DNA from: an uncultured Phocaeicola sp. | GTDB taxonomy: Bacteria; Bacteroidota; Bacteroidia; Bacteroidales; Bacteroidaceae | DNA length: 59,204 nt | Reading direction: 5' to 3' | Assembly: GCA_958434805.1 (NCBI GenBank) | Contig: CAUBDX010000018.1 | Coordinates: 1-59,204 of the forward strand | In this document: positions 28,556-37,373 of the stretch, piece after piece | Numbering within the stretch: position 1 is the first letter of the stretch | Layout of the letters: each line of letters begins with the position of its first letter | Translations under genes and position numbers: made by a program | Notes under the pieces: model-generated | Database searches by the model: none | Told to the model about the DNA's origin: nothing | The model's input: only the letters and a program-made list of their open reading frames with translations

Positions 28556-30049
28556 TTACTCTTCTACCCCTTTGCGAATAGCTTTCAGCATGATGCCGAT
28601 TTCAGCGATCAGCAATATGGTAAACATCACGAGGAAGATAAAGAAAGTGGTCTGTACCGAGCCTGCTTCCAGTTTAGATACTGCGGCATTCACCGGAAGC
28701 ATATCTTGGATGGTCCAGGGCTGGCGTCCCATTTCGGCAACCACCCATCCTGCCTGACTGGCAATGTAGGCCAGAGGAATGCTCCAGAGCGCCACATAAT
28801 GTAGCCAGTTGACCTCTGCAAGCCGTTTTTTCCAACCTAATACCAGCACCAGAATAAAGAATGCAATGAAATAAACTCCCAGACCAACCATTACACGGAA
28901 CGACCAGAACATCAGCCCCACATGCGGAACAAGGGTAGCAGGATCTTTTATATATCCATAGCCGAAATAAGGCATATTCTCACCCAACACATTCCGGGAA
29001 GCCTCCATGCGGGCCTCATCACCTTCTTGTTTTGCCTGACGGAAATCAGCTAATGCTGCAATGGCTTTCCGTCCGCGCTCCATCTTTTCTTCTGCCGAAA
29101 GAGCCTTGGAGCCATCGGGCAGCGTATAGCCTCCGTTGAGCAAGTCATTGATGCCCGGCACATAGCCTGAAACTTCACGGGTTGCCAAGAAAGAAAGCAT
29201 TTTGGGAATCTTAACCGGACCTACTACCGTGAGCGGCTGATGCGTTCCACCGTCATAAAGACCTTCCATTGCAGCCAGTTTCATGGGCTGCACTTGAGCC
29301 ACCCGATAAGCAGAGGTGTCGCCGGTAGCCGCTGTAACCAATGCCGCAAACAGTCCCACACAAGCAGCCACGCGCATACTTGCCAATGCAAATTCCTTTT
29401 CACGCTTGCGAATGAGATACCAGGCACTCACTCCCACTACAAAGACAGCACCGAGCACCCAGCAGCTCAACACCGTATGGAAAAATTTATTGACAGCTAC
29501 CGGCGAAAAAGCCACTGCCATGAAATCAACCATTTCATTACGCATGGTTTCCGGGTTAAACTCCATTCCCACCGGATATTGCATCCACGAATTGGCTACC
29601 AGAATCCACCAAGCCGAAATAGTTGCCCCCAAGCCCGTGAGCCAGGTAGAAGCCAAGTGGAAGCGTTTGCTCACCTTCTCCCATCCAAAAAACATGACAG
29701 CCACAAAGGTAGCTTCCATGAAGAAGGCAAGGATACCTTCAATGGCCAGCGGGGCACCGAAAATATCACCCACAAACCACGAATAATTACTCCAGTTGGT
29801 TCCGAACTGGAATTCCAGAATCAATCCGGTTGCCACACCGATGGCAAAATTAATACCGAATAACTTCATCCAGAATTTTGCCGTCCGCTTCCAAAACGGA
29901 TTACCGGAGGCTACATATAAAGTCTCCATTATTGCCATCACAACAGCCAGTCCCAATGTAAGGGGAACAAACAGCCAGTGATAAATCGCAGTCAGGGCAA
30001 ACTGAGCCCGCGACCAGTCAATCATCGAGGTGTCGATTGTTTCTAACAT
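28556..30049 (-). CDS. cydA: Cytochrome bd oxidase subunit I
   Basis: 497 residues with about nine transmembrane helices. H24 in YHWLFVPLTLGL corresponds to the heme b595 ligand of the E. coli enzyme. The quinol-binding Q-loop includes REVSGYVPGI and is of the short type. This subunit carries the three hemes and the quinol site, facing the periplasm. It sits between a DUF4492 gene (61-base gap) and cydB, the normal Bacteroidetes order. The large antisense frames are shadows. Confidence 0.97.
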   Translation of the reverse strand: MLETIDTSMIDWSRAQFALTAIYHWLFVPLTLGLAVVMAIMETLYVASGNPFWKRTAKFWMKLFGINFAIGVATGLILEFQFGTNWSNYSWFVGDIFGAPLAIEGILAFFMEATFVAVMFFGWEKVSKRFHLASTWLTGLGATISAWWILVANSWMQYPVGMEFNPETMRNEMVDFMAVAFSPVAVNKFFHTVLSCWVLGAVFVVGVSAWYLIRKREKEFALASMRVAACVGLFAALVTAATGDTSAYRVAQVQPMKLAAMEGLYDGGTHQPLTVVGPVKIPKMLSFLATREVSGYVPGINDLLNGGYTLPDGSKALSAEEKMERGRKAIAALADFRQAKQEGDEARMEASRNVLGENMPYFGYGYIKDPATLVPHVGLMFWSFRVMVGLGVYFIAFFILVLVLGWKKRLAEVNWLHYVALWSIPLAYIASQAGWVVAEMGRQPWTIQDMLPVNAAVSKLEAGSVQTTFFIFLVMFTILLIAEIGIMLKAIRKGVEE

Positions 30050-30110
30050 AAGTTTTTAGTTCTTTTTAAGGTTATACATCATTTTAATATCTTATCACGT
30101 TTCTATGCAA

Positions 30111-30347
30111 TCAGTCGGTATGCTGATTTCCTCCGGCAACCCGGTCTATCAGTTCCGTTCCCACATAATCTTGCTTCTCTTCCGTTGTCTTGCCTTTCAG
30201 GAAAGAGGGGAAAAAGAAAAGTTTCAGGATAAAGAACATCACAAACAGCTTAATCAAGATGATGGCCCAAAGCGTACGCCCCAAAGTCATCTCACGAAAT
30301 CCTTCATAATAAAACCGGTAAATGCTAATAATACTCTTTTTAATCAT
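30111..30347 (-). CDS. DUF4492-type small membrane protein of the cyd operon
   Basis: 78 residues: a conserved amphipathic start (IYRFYYEGFREMTLGRTLW), one transmembrane helix (about 27-47) and a charged tail. This small family is typically found directly upstream of cydA in Bacteroidetes. It may play a part like CydX/CydS, stabilising the oxidase, but that is inference from position and size. Confidence 0.85.
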   Translation of the reverse strand: MIKKSIISIYRFYYEGFREMTLGRTLWAIILIKLFVMFFILKLFFFPSFLKGKTTEEKQDYVGTELIDRVAGGNQHTD

Positions 30348-30367
30348 ATCTATTTTTATAATGATTA

Positions 30368-30398
30368 CAAAGAAAGCTATTTATCGGGAAAAAACAAG
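30368..30398 (-). promoter_or_regulatory. Candidate promoter of the DUF4492-cydAB operon
   Basis: On the minus strand CTTG (30395-30398), a 19-bp spacer and TTTCTTTG (30368-30375), one base off TAnnTTTG, lie about 20 bases upstream of the DUF4492 start. Confidence 0.4.
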
Positions 30399-30434
30399 GG
30401 TTCATCCTTATAAATTACGCAAAAATCTATCGCT

Positions 30435-30466
30435 TTTGTTTCCGAAAGCACCAACCCGTAACTTTG
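30435..30466 (+). promoter_or_regulatory. Promoter of the TolC/HlyD/MacB-like operon
   Basis: TTTG (30435-30438), a 20-bp spacer and TAACTTTG (30459-30466), an excellent match in sequence and spacing. Transcription should start near 30473, about 20 bases before the ATG. Confidence 0.8.
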
Positions 30467-30494
30467 TCACATCACAAATTAAAGATACTCAAGG

Positions 30495-31838
30495 ATGAAA
30501 CAACGAATCTTATTTTTTACTGTCATGCTGGCTTCCACCCTGCCTTTCTCGGCTCAAGAGCCGACCCAATGGAGTCTGAAAGACTGCATTCAGTATGCAT
30601 TGGATAAAAACATCCAATTACAGCAAGATAAAATTTCGCTTCAAGAAAGTGAAGAAGATGTACGCTCGGCCAAGGCAGCTCTTTTTCCCAGCCTCTCTTT
30701 TAATACGGGGCAGAGCATAGTCAACCGTCCGTTTCAGGAACAAAGTGCAATGGTGAACGGCACTGAAATCATTGAAAGCAACAATAAAACCACTTATAAC
30801 GGAAGTTACAACCTGAGTGCACAGTGGACGGTATGGAACGGAAATAAAAGGCTGAACAATATCAAGCAGCAGAAAACCAAGCGCGACATAGCCCGCCTCG
30901 GCGTCAGCGAAACCGAAAATACCCTGCAGGAAGAAATAACCCGGCTCTTTATCCAGATTCTTTATGCAAATGAGTCGGTCGGCATCAATAAAGCAACCCT
31001 CGAAGTGAGTGAGGCTACTTATGAACGCGCAAAAGAATTATTTCATGAAGGGAGCCTGTCGAAAGCCGATTTGGCACAGCTGGAAGCACAAGTGAGCAGT
31101 GACCAATACCAGCTGGTTACAGCTGAAAGTGCATTGCGGAGCTATAAACTGCAGCTCAAGCAGTTACTTGAATTCGATGGTTCTCAAGAAATGAAGCTCA
31201 TCCTGCCTCAACCAGACGACCGTCAAATCATGGCGCTGCTCCCCTCTAAAGAAGAGGTGTATGAAACAGCCTTGCTCATACGTCCGGAAATACAGAGCAG
31301 CAAACTGAATATGGAAAGTGCCAAGCTGAGCCTGTCATCGGCCAAAGCCGGCTATATGCCGACCATCAGCCTTTCGGCTTCTACATCGAGCATGACCAAC
31401 AATTCCAGCCAGAACAACTGGGCTCATCAAATGAAATATGGATGGAACAATATGATCGGGCTGAATATCAGCATCCCGATTTTCGATCAGCGGCAAACCA
31501 AAACCGCCGTGCGAAAAGCCCGGCTGCAATATCATGCAAGCCAGTTTACTCTGAACGACACTCAAAAAACGCTTTACTCAAATATTGAAAACGCGTACCT
31601 TGATGCACTGAATGCACAGCAGCAATACAAGGCAGCAGGTTCAAAGCTAAAAAGCAGCAGGCTGAGCTTTGACATGGTCAGCGAACAGTTTCATCTCGGA
31701 ATGAAAAATACGGTAGAGCTGCTTACTGAAAAAAACAACTTACAGAGTGCACAGCAGCAATGCATACAAGCCAAGTATATGGCGCTGTTAAACCGCACTT
31801 TACTGAACTTTTACGCAGGAAAAGAAATTGAATTGTAA
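30495..31838 (+). CDS. TolC-family outer-membrane efflux protein
   Basis: 447 residues with a signal peptide (about 1-20) and the two-fold repeat of long alpha-helical hairpins of the outer-membrane efflux protein family (blocks IQLQQDKISLQESEEDVRSA and QSSKLNMESAKLSLSSAKAG). It would trimerise into the outer-membrane channel and periplasmic tunnel. It is the first gene of a four-gene export operon (20-base gap to the adaptor). Confidence 0.93.
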   Translation: MKQRILFFTVMLASTLPFSAQEPTQWSLKDCIQYALDKNIQLQQDKISLQESEEDVRSAKAALFPSLSFNTGQSIVNRPFQEQSAMVNGTEIIESNNKTTYNGSYNLSAQWTVWNGNKRLNNIKQQKTKRDIARLGVSETENTLQEEITRLFIQILYANESVGINKATLEVSEATYERAKELFHEGSLSKADLAQLEAQVSSDQYQLVTAESALRSYKLQLKQLLEFDGSQEMKLILPQPDDRQIMALLPSKEEVYETALLIRPEIQSSKLNMESAKLSLSSAKAGYMPTISLSASTSSMTNNSSQNNWAHQMKYGWNNMIGLNISIPIFDQRQTKTAVRKARLQYHASQFTLNDTQKTLYSNIENAYLDALNAQQQYKAAGSKLKSSRLSFDMVSEQFHLGMKNTVELLTEKNNLQSAQQQCIQAKYMALLNRTLLNFYAGKEIEL

Positions 31839-31858
31839 TTCTAACAGACCAAACAGAT

Positions 31859-33073
31859 ATGAGCAAGAAGAAAATCATCGTTACAGCTTCCGCAGTCATC
31901 CTATTGATTGCCGGAGGATACCGGATAGCAGGAGGCTCAAGTTCACAAAGCAAAATTGATTTTGCCACCGAACCGGTAAAAAGAGGAGATATAAGCAACT
32001 TTATTACTGCCACAGGAACCATTGAACCGGTAACCGAAGTGGAAGTAGGTACGCAGGTTTCGGGCATCATCGATAAAATCTACATAGACTATAACTCTGT
32101 GGTAAAAGAAGGAGAAGTCATCGCTGAAATGGACAAGGTTACACTGTTGAGCGACTTACAGTCGGCTCAAGCAACCTATAATGGGGCCTACGCCGAATAT
32201 ACGTATCAGAAAAAACAGTATGAACGGAGCGAAAAGCTGCATGCCAAACAGCTGGTAAGCGACATGGAGTATGAAGAAAACAAGTATAATCACCAAAGGG
32301 CAAAAAGTACATACGAGCAATGTAAAGCAGCTCTGGCCAAGGCAGAACGGAACCTTTCATATGCCACCATCACTTCACCCATCAACGGTGTGGTTACCAG
32401 TAAAGACGTGGAAGAAGGGCAAACCGTTGCTTCAGGTTTTGAAACTCCTACCCTTTTCACCATTGCAGCCGACCTGACCAAGATGCAGGTTGTGGCCGAT
32501 GTAGACGAAGCAGATATTGCCGGCATACGAGACAGCGCCCGTGTAACTTTCACCGTAGATGCCTATCCGGATGATGTATTCGAAGGGAAAGTGTATCAGA
32601 TCCGGCTCGGAAGCACCAACAGCACCTCAAGCAACGCAAATACCACCAGTGAGACGGTGGTTACTTACGAAGTGGTGATAACAGCCGATAACCCGGAATT
32701 AAAACTCAAACCCCGCCTCACGGCCAATGTAACCATTTATACGGATACGCGGGAAGATGTACTCATCGTACCCAACAAGGCACTCCGTTTTACTCCCGAC
32801 CCGCAGCTGGCAAAAAACAAAACCATCTGCGACTGCGAGGGGCAGAATAAAGTATGGACGGTCAGCGAAACCGGATTCACAGCTCATCCGGTTCAAACCG
32901 GAATGAAAGACGGCATACACACCGAAATCATCTCCGGCATCAAAGAAGGGATGCCAGTTGTGACAGAAGCCGTGCTGCACAGCAGTTCGCCTGCCCCTGA
33001 CCTTGCCGGGACCTCAGCCGAACGCAGCCCATTCATGCCGGGACCTCCGGGAAGCAATAAAAAGAAAAAGTAA
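31859..33073 (+). CDS. Periplasmic adaptor of a MacAB-type exporter (HlyD family)
   Basis: 404 residues with an N-terminal membrane anchor (about 5-22), a split lipoyl domain (ATGTIEPVTEVEVGTQVSG; ATITSPINGVVTSKDVEEG), a coiled-coil hairpin between the halves (about 90-155), and a beta-barrel/membrane-proximal domain. The C-terminus ends in a Pro/Gly and Lys-rich tail (PGPPGSNKKKK). It links the MacB-like permease to the TolC-like channel. CDCEGQ (about 322-327) adds a cysteine pair not usual in MacA. Confidence 0.93.
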   Translation: MSKKKIIVTASAVILLIAGGYRIAGGSSSQSKIDFATEPVKRGDISNFITATGTIEPVTEVEVGTQVSGIIDKIYIDYNSVVKEGEVIAEMDKVTLLSDLQSAQATYNGAYAEYTYQKKQYERSEKLHAKQLVSDMEYEENKYNHQRAKSTYEQCKAALAKAERNLSYATITSPINGVVTSKDVEEGQTVASGFETPTLFTIAADLTKMQVVADVDEADIAGIRDSARVTFTVDAYPDDVFEGKVYQIRLGSTNSTSSNANTTSETVVTYEVVITADNPELKLKPRLTANVTIYTDTREDVLIVPNKALRFTPDPQLAKNKTICDCEGQNKVWTVSETGFTAHPVQTGMKDGIHTEIISGIKEGMPVVTEAVLHSSSPAPDLAGTSAERSPFMPGPPGSNKKKK

Positions 33074-33091
33074 CAGGAAAGGAAGATAGAC

Positions 33092-33838
33092 ATGACCAGA
33101 AAAGTTATCGAACTACAAAATATCAAAAGAAACTTCCAGGTAGGAGAAGAAACCGTACATGCCTTACGCGGAGTTTCGTTTACCTTAAATGAGGGTGAAT
33201 TTGTAACAATCATGGGTACATCTGGTTCAGGCAAATCCACACTCCTCAATTTGTTGGGATGTCTGGATACACCCACCAGCGGCGAATATTTACTTGACGG
33301 AATCAATGTGCGGACAATGTCAAAGGCTCAACGTGCCATTCTCCGGAACCGGAAAATAGGATTTGTTTTCCAGAATTACAACTTACTCCCCAAGACCACC
33401 GCAGTGGAAAATGTAGAACTTCCTCTGATGTATAACGCCGCCATATCGGCAGCCGAACGCCGCCAGCGTGCAGTAAATGCACTTATCGCCGTAGGACTGG
33501 GCGACCGTCTGGAGCATAAATCCAATCAGATGTCGGGAGGACAAATGCAACGGGTTGCCATAGCCCGCGCACTGGTGAATAACCCGGCAGTGATTCTTGC
33601 CGATGAAGCTACGGGCAACCTTGATACACGTACTTCGTTTGAAATTCTGGTCTTGTTCCAGCAACTCCATGCCGAAGGACGTACCATCATCTTCGTTACC
33701 CACAATCCCGATTTGGCTCAATACAGCAGCCGGAATATCCGTCTGTGCGACGGACATATCATTGAAGACACAATGAATCCGCACATTCTCTCGGCTGCCG
33801 AATCACTGGCCTCACTTCCCCGCAGCGAGGAAGACTAA
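33092..33838 (+). CDS. ABC transporter ATPase, MacB/LolD type
   Basis: 248 residues. Walker A GTSGSGKS is at 42-49, with Q-loop Q in FVFQNYNLLPK, signature MSGGQMQRVAIARAL, Walker B VILADEATGNLD and H-loop THN. The MacB/LolD/FtsE subfamily is shown by the FQNYNLLP and DEATGNLDTRT blocks. It powers the permease encoded 19 bases downstream. Confidence 0.96.
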   Translation: MTRKVIELQNIKRNFQVGEETVHALRGVSFTLNEGEFVTIMGTSGSGKSTLLNLLGCLDTPTSGEYLLDGINVRTMSKAQRAILRNRKIGFVFQNYNLLPKTTAVENVELPLMYNAAISAAERRQRAVNALIAVGLGDRLEHKSNQMSGGQMQRVAIARALVNNPAVILADEATGNLDTRTSFEILVLFQQLHAEGRTIIFVTHNPDLAQYSSRNIRLCDGHIIEDTMNPHILSAAESLASLPRSEED

Positions 33839-33857
33839 AAACATAAACAACAGAAAT

Positions 33858-35078
33858 ATGAATGGAACAAACCTTTTTAAAATAGCTATACGGGCACTGG
33901 CCAACAACAAGTTGCGCGCCTTTCTTACCATGTTAGGCATTATCATCGGTGTGGCTTCTGTCATTGCCATGCTTGCCATCGGACAAGGTTCAAAGCGAAG
34001 CATCCAACAGCAGATTTCCGAAATGGGGTCAAACATGATTATGATTCATCCGGGAGCCGAAATGCGCGGAGGAGTCCGTCAAAACCCTTCATCCATGCAG
34101 ACCCTGAAACTTGAAAACTACGAAACGCTGCGCGATGAATGCAGGTTCTTATCTGCCATCAGCCCCAACGTCTCCGCATCCGGACAATTAATCGCCGGAG
34201 CCAACAACTATCCTTCTTCTGTAAGTGGAGTAAGCATGGGCTATCTCACTATCCGGCAGCTCACCATAGAACAGGGAGAGATGTTCACCGAAGAAGACAT
34301 ACGTACCGCAGCCAAGGTGTGCGTAATCGGCAAAACCATAGCCAGTAATCTTTTCCCCGACGGAAATGACCCTGTGGGAAAAGTCATCCGCTGCAATCAG
34401 GTACCCATGCGCATTATAGGAGTACTGAAGGCAAAAGGATATAACTCAATGGGCATGGATCAAGACGACGTGGTTCTGGCTCCTTATACTACCGTGATGA
34501 AACGTCTTCTTGCACAGACCTACTTAAGCGGTATTTACGCTTCAGCTCTGACAGAAGATATTACCGATAAAGCTGTTGATGAAATAACAGCCATACTCCG
34601 CCGCGAACACAAACTGAAAGATACAGATGGGGATGATTTTACCATCCGCACACAGCAAGAGCTCAGCTCGATGCTAAACAGCACCACCGACCTTATGACG
34701 AGTCTGCTGGCTTGCATTGCCGGAATTTCACTGGTGGTTGGCGGCATCGGCATCATGAACATCATGTATGTTTCAGTTACTGAACGCACCCGGGAAATCG
34801 GTCTGCGTATGTCAGTGGGTGCACGGGGCATTGATATCTTGTCTCAATTTCTGATTGAATCTATACTCATCAGCATAACAGGCGGACTCATCGGTGTTAT
34901 TTTAGGATGTGGTGCCAGCTTCATCATCAAATCGGTAGCCCACTGGCCTGTTTTCATACAGCCATGGAGCGTCTTGCTCTCTTTCGCCGTATGTACCTTG
35001 ACCGGAGTTTTCTTCGGGTGGTATCCGGCAAAAAAGGCAGCCGACCTTGACCCTATCGAAGCGCTGCGATACGAATAA
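33858..35078 (+). CDS. ABC transporter permease, MacB/FtsX type
   Basis: 406 residues with four transmembrane segments (one near the N-terminus, three in the C-terminal FtsX domain), separated by a periplasmic MacB_PCD domain (about 45-250). Hallmarks are LRAFLTMLGIIIGVASVIAM, GGIGIMNIMYVSVTERTREI and PAKKAADLDPIEALRYE. Such pumps act by mechanotransmission and expel macrolides, peptides or lipoproteins; the substrate is not visible. A terminator follows. Confidence 0.95.
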   Translation: MNGTNLFKIAIRALANNKLRAFLTMLGIIIGVASVIAMLAIGQGSKRSIQQQISEMGSNMIMIHPGAEMRGGVRQNPSSMQTLKLENYETLRDECRFLSAISPNVSASGQLIAGANNYPSSVSGVSMGYLTIRQLTIEQGEMFTEEDIRTAAKVCVIGKTIASNLFPDGNDPVGKVIRCNQVPMRIIGVLKAKGYNSMGMDQDDVVLAPYTTVMKRLLAQTYLSGIYASALTEDITDKAVDEITAILRREHKLKDTDGDDFTIRTQQELSSMLNSTTDLMTSLLACIAGISLVVGGIGIMNIMYVSVTERTREIGLRMSVGARGIDILSQFLIESILISITGGLIGVILGCGASFIIKSVAHWPVFIQPWSVLLSFAVCTLTGVFFGWYPAKKAADLDPIEALRYE

Positions 35079-35122
35079 ACTTGATTTAAATCGCTTTTTT
35101 TCTTCATAATTTAGGTTTCCTT

Positions 35123-35187
35123 GACCGGTGGCAGACCCTACAGACGAGTCTTTCTCTATCATTAAAGTCTGTCGGTCACCACCGGTC
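35123..35187 (+). terminator. Terminator of the export operon
   Basis: GACCGGTGG (35123-35131) pairs with CCACCGGTC (35179-35187), followed by seven T. It separates the export operon from the two-component genes. Confidence 0.85.
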
Positions 35188-35203
35188 TTTTTTTATTTTT
35201 TTG

Positions 35204-35211
35204 TAATTTTG
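35204..35211 (+). promoter_or_regulatory. -7 box of the two-component operon
   Basis: TAATTTTG matches TAnnTTTG 25 bases upstream of the kinase ATG. The -33 position falls in the T run of the preceding terminator. Confidence 0.5.
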
Positions 35212-35236
35212 CCTTATACCTCTATCCATTACCTAT

Positions 35237-36331
35237 ATGAAACAGATCAGCTATCCCAAGTCGCGCCTGCTTGAAGTGATTATCCACTTCATCTGCTGGG
35301 GAATTACCTTTTTCTTCCCTCTGCTTTTCAGCCAGCACCGCAGCGGCAGCATTGACTGGACGATGTTTTTCATCCACTCTTCCGTGCCGGTTGCCTTTTT
35401 CTTCATATTTTACCTGAACTATCTGATACTCATCCCCCAGCTGCTGTTTAAAGAACGTTCCAAGCGTTTCCTGATTTACAATGCCGCAGCCATCATTCTG
35501 ATAACCTTCGGATTACGTTACTGGCATAACCTGCACTTTCCTCCCCCGCTGAATCCGGATCACTCCATGCAGTATATCTTCTATCTGCGAGACTTGACCA
35601 GCCTGGTTTTTTGTGCCGGATTAAGCGTTGCTATACGTATGAGCAGCCATTGGAGTAAAACGGAAGCCGAACGCAGGGAAGCTATAAAAAGCCGGACTGA
35701 AGCCGAATTGAAGAACCTGCGAAACCAGCTGAACCCACATTTCTTGCTGAATACGCTCAATAATATCTATGCACTCATTGCCATTGACAGCGAAAAGGCT
35801 CAGCAGGCCATACAAGAATTGAGCAAACTCTTGCGCTATGTGCTCTATGAAAACCAGCAGATGTTTGTACCTTTATATAAAGAGGTGGATTTCATTAAAA
35901 ACTATATTGAACTGATGCGCATACGCGTATCGGCTCAAGTCAGTATTGAAGCCCGGTATTCCATTCAGCCCGACAGCCAAACTCCCATTACCCCTCTTGT
36001 TTTTATCTCACTCATTGAAAATGCATTCAAACATGGCATTTCACCCACTGAGCCAAGTTTTATTCAGATAGAGGTGAAAGAAGAGGCAAACCGTATCACA
36101 TGCACGATACGCAACAGCAACTATCCGAAAACTACTGCTGACAAAAGCGGATCGGGCATCGGACTGGAGCAGGTAAACAAACGATTGGAACTGGTTTATC
36201 CCAACCGGTATCAGTGGGAGCAGCATGTCAGCGACGATCAGCGAGTCTATGAATCGGCCATTACAATTTTTTATAACATCCCGGTGAACAGAATAACAAA
36301 TAAAACCCATATAAACAGAATCCATCTATGA
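35237..36331 (+). CDS. Membrane histidine kinase, LytS/YehU type
   Basis: 364 residues: four N-terminal transmembrane helices (about 12-31, 42-66, 78-96, 115-134), a short coiled linker, the His_kinase domain with phospho-acceptor H168 in NQLNPHFLLNTLNN, and an HATPase domain (NAFKHGI; GSGIGLEQVNKRL). No periplasmic sensor domain exists, so it probably senses something in or at the membrane. The last four bases overlap the start of the response regulator. It lies just after the export operon and may regulate it, but that is inference. Confidence 0.93.
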   Translation: MKQISYPKSRLLEVIIHFICWGITFFFPLLFSQHRSGSIDWTMFFIHSSVPVAFFFIFYLNYLILIPQLLFKERSKRFLIYNAAAIILITFGLRYWHNLHFPPPLNPDHSMQYIFYLRDLTSLVFCAGLSVAIRMSSHWSKTEAERREAIKSRTEAELKNLRNQLNPHFLLNTLNNIYALIAIDSEKAQQAIQELSKLLRYVLYENQQMFVPLYKEVDFIKNYIELMRIRVSAQVSIEARYSIQPDSQTPITPLVFISLIENAFKHGISPTEPSFIQIEVKEEANRITCTIRNSNYPKTTADKSGSGIGLEQVNKRLELVYPNRYQWEQHVSDDQRVYESAITIFYNIPVNRITNKTHINRIHL

Positions 36332-37044
36332 CATTACGTTGCGCCATTATAGACGATGAGCCACTTGCCTTGGAACTCTTGAAAAGGTATGTGGAAAAAA
36401 CACCCGTTCTCACCCTTTGCGGTGCCTATTCAAGTGGTGTACAAGCTATGCAAAGCCTGCCCTCTGACCCGGTAGACTTACTGTTTCTGGATATTCAAAT
36501 GCCAGACTTGAACGGGCTTGAATTTTCCCGTATGATTCCCGAAAAGACCCGCATTGTCTTCACCACAGCTTTCAGCCAATATGCCTTGGACGGTTATCGG
36601 GTTAATGCACTCGACTATCTGCTGAAACCCATCAGTTATGCAGACTTTATGGAAGCTACCCATAAAGCCGTACGCTGGTTTGAACTCTGCCAGCCAACAG
36701 AGATTCCGGTTTCTGTAAACCAAACCTACATTTACGTAAAAAGTGACTATAAACTGGTACAGATAGAACTCAGTAAAATTCTTTATATAGAAGGTTTGAA
36801 AGACTATATAAAAATTTATACGGAAGACAACCTGCGTCCTATTCTTTCACTAGTCAGCATGAAAACAATGGAGGAAAAGTTGCCTTCCGGACAATTTATC
36901 CGGGTCCACCGGTCATTCATCGTACAAAAACAAAAAATAAAAATAATTGATAAAGGACGTATCGTATTCGGGAAAGAATACATTCCAATCTCTGACAGTT
37001 ACAAGCAAGAAGTGCAAAACTATGTTAACGAACATATTATTTAA
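36328..37044 (+). CDS. LytTR-family response regulator
   Basis: 238 residues. Receiver domain 1-120 has the acidic pair D9-D10, phospho-acceptor D55 (LLFLDIQMPDLNG), Thr (FTTAF) and Lys (LLKPIS). The LytTR DNA-binding domain covers about 135-235 (ILYIEGLKDYIKIYTED; FIRVHRSFIVQ). It starts within the kinase gene (ATGA overlap), so the two are coupled. Confidence 0.95.
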   Translation: MTLRCAIIDDEPLALELLKRYVEKTPVLTLCGAYSSGVQAMQSLPSDPVDLLFLDIQMPDLNGLEFSRMIPEKTRIVFTTAFSQYALDGYRVNALDYLLKPISYADFMEATHKAVRWFELCQPTEIPVSVNQTYIYVKSDYKLVQIELSKILYIEGLKDYIKIYTEDNLRPILSLVSMKTMEEKLPSGQFIRVHRSFIVQKQKIKIIDKGRIVFGKEYIPISDSYKQEVQNYVNEHII

Positions 37045-37104
37045 TTTGCTTATAAAAAAGTACCTGTTTTTTAATTGCACAAATCAAACTTTTATGTGCT
37101 TTAT

Positions 37105-37136
37105 CTTGGCTGCAATCAATTTAACTTTTATATTTG
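37105..37136 (+). promoter_or_regulatory. Orphan promoter after the response regulator
   Basis: CTTG (37105-37108), a 20-bp spacer and TATATTTG (37129-37136). No start codon follows before a terminator, so it seems to drive a non-coding transcript. Confidence 0.6.
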
Positions 37137-37142
37137 TGGCAT

Positions 37143-37250
37143 AAAGAAGTTGTGAAACTTCTCAGATAAAAATAGTTTAGTTAAGTCTAGTTTAGTTTTT
37201 GTGTTGTGGTACTCCTGCTGAAAGCGTTCATTGGGAGTACCTTACTTTTT
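37143..37250 (+). ncRNA. Candidate small RNA of about 110 bases
   Basis: Between a good promoter (37105-37136) and a strong terminator (37208-37250) lies a transcript-sized stretch with no ATG. It would begin with a perfect hairpin AGAAGTT-GTGA-AACTTCT, continue with an A/U-rich unpaired stretch containing two TAGTTTAGTT-like blocks, and end with the terminator hairpin. That is the usual plan of a trans-acting sRNA. I do not recognise a known family, and expression is unproven. Confidence 0.45.
37208..37250 (+). terminator. Terminator of the candidate small RNA
   Basis: GGTACTCC (37208-37215) pairs with GGAGTACC (37234-37241) and is followed by TTACTTTTT. It is 164 bases past the response regulator stop and could also end read-through from that gene. 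Confidence 0.75.
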
Positions 37251-37282
37251 ATAACGCACTCAACTTGAAAGTTAAAATACAG

Positions 37283-37322
37283 CCGGGTCACAGAAAGCAA
37301 TGAATGCTTATCTATGACCCGG
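37283..37322 (-). terminator. Terminator of the C69 dipeptidase gene
   Basis: CCGGGTCA (37283-37290) pairs perfectly with TGACCCGG (37315-37322). On the minus strand TGTATTTTAACTTT follows, about 50 bases after the stop. Confidence 0.7.
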
Positions 37323-37373
37323 ACTTATCTAAAGAACTGATTCCGCAGTCCTTATTCAACTGATAAAAACAAA

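Noticed and set aside
29240..29863. 207-codon antisense ORF inside cydA
   Set aside because: It is a shadow of the strong cydA frame; its protein is His/Ser-rich with no domain.
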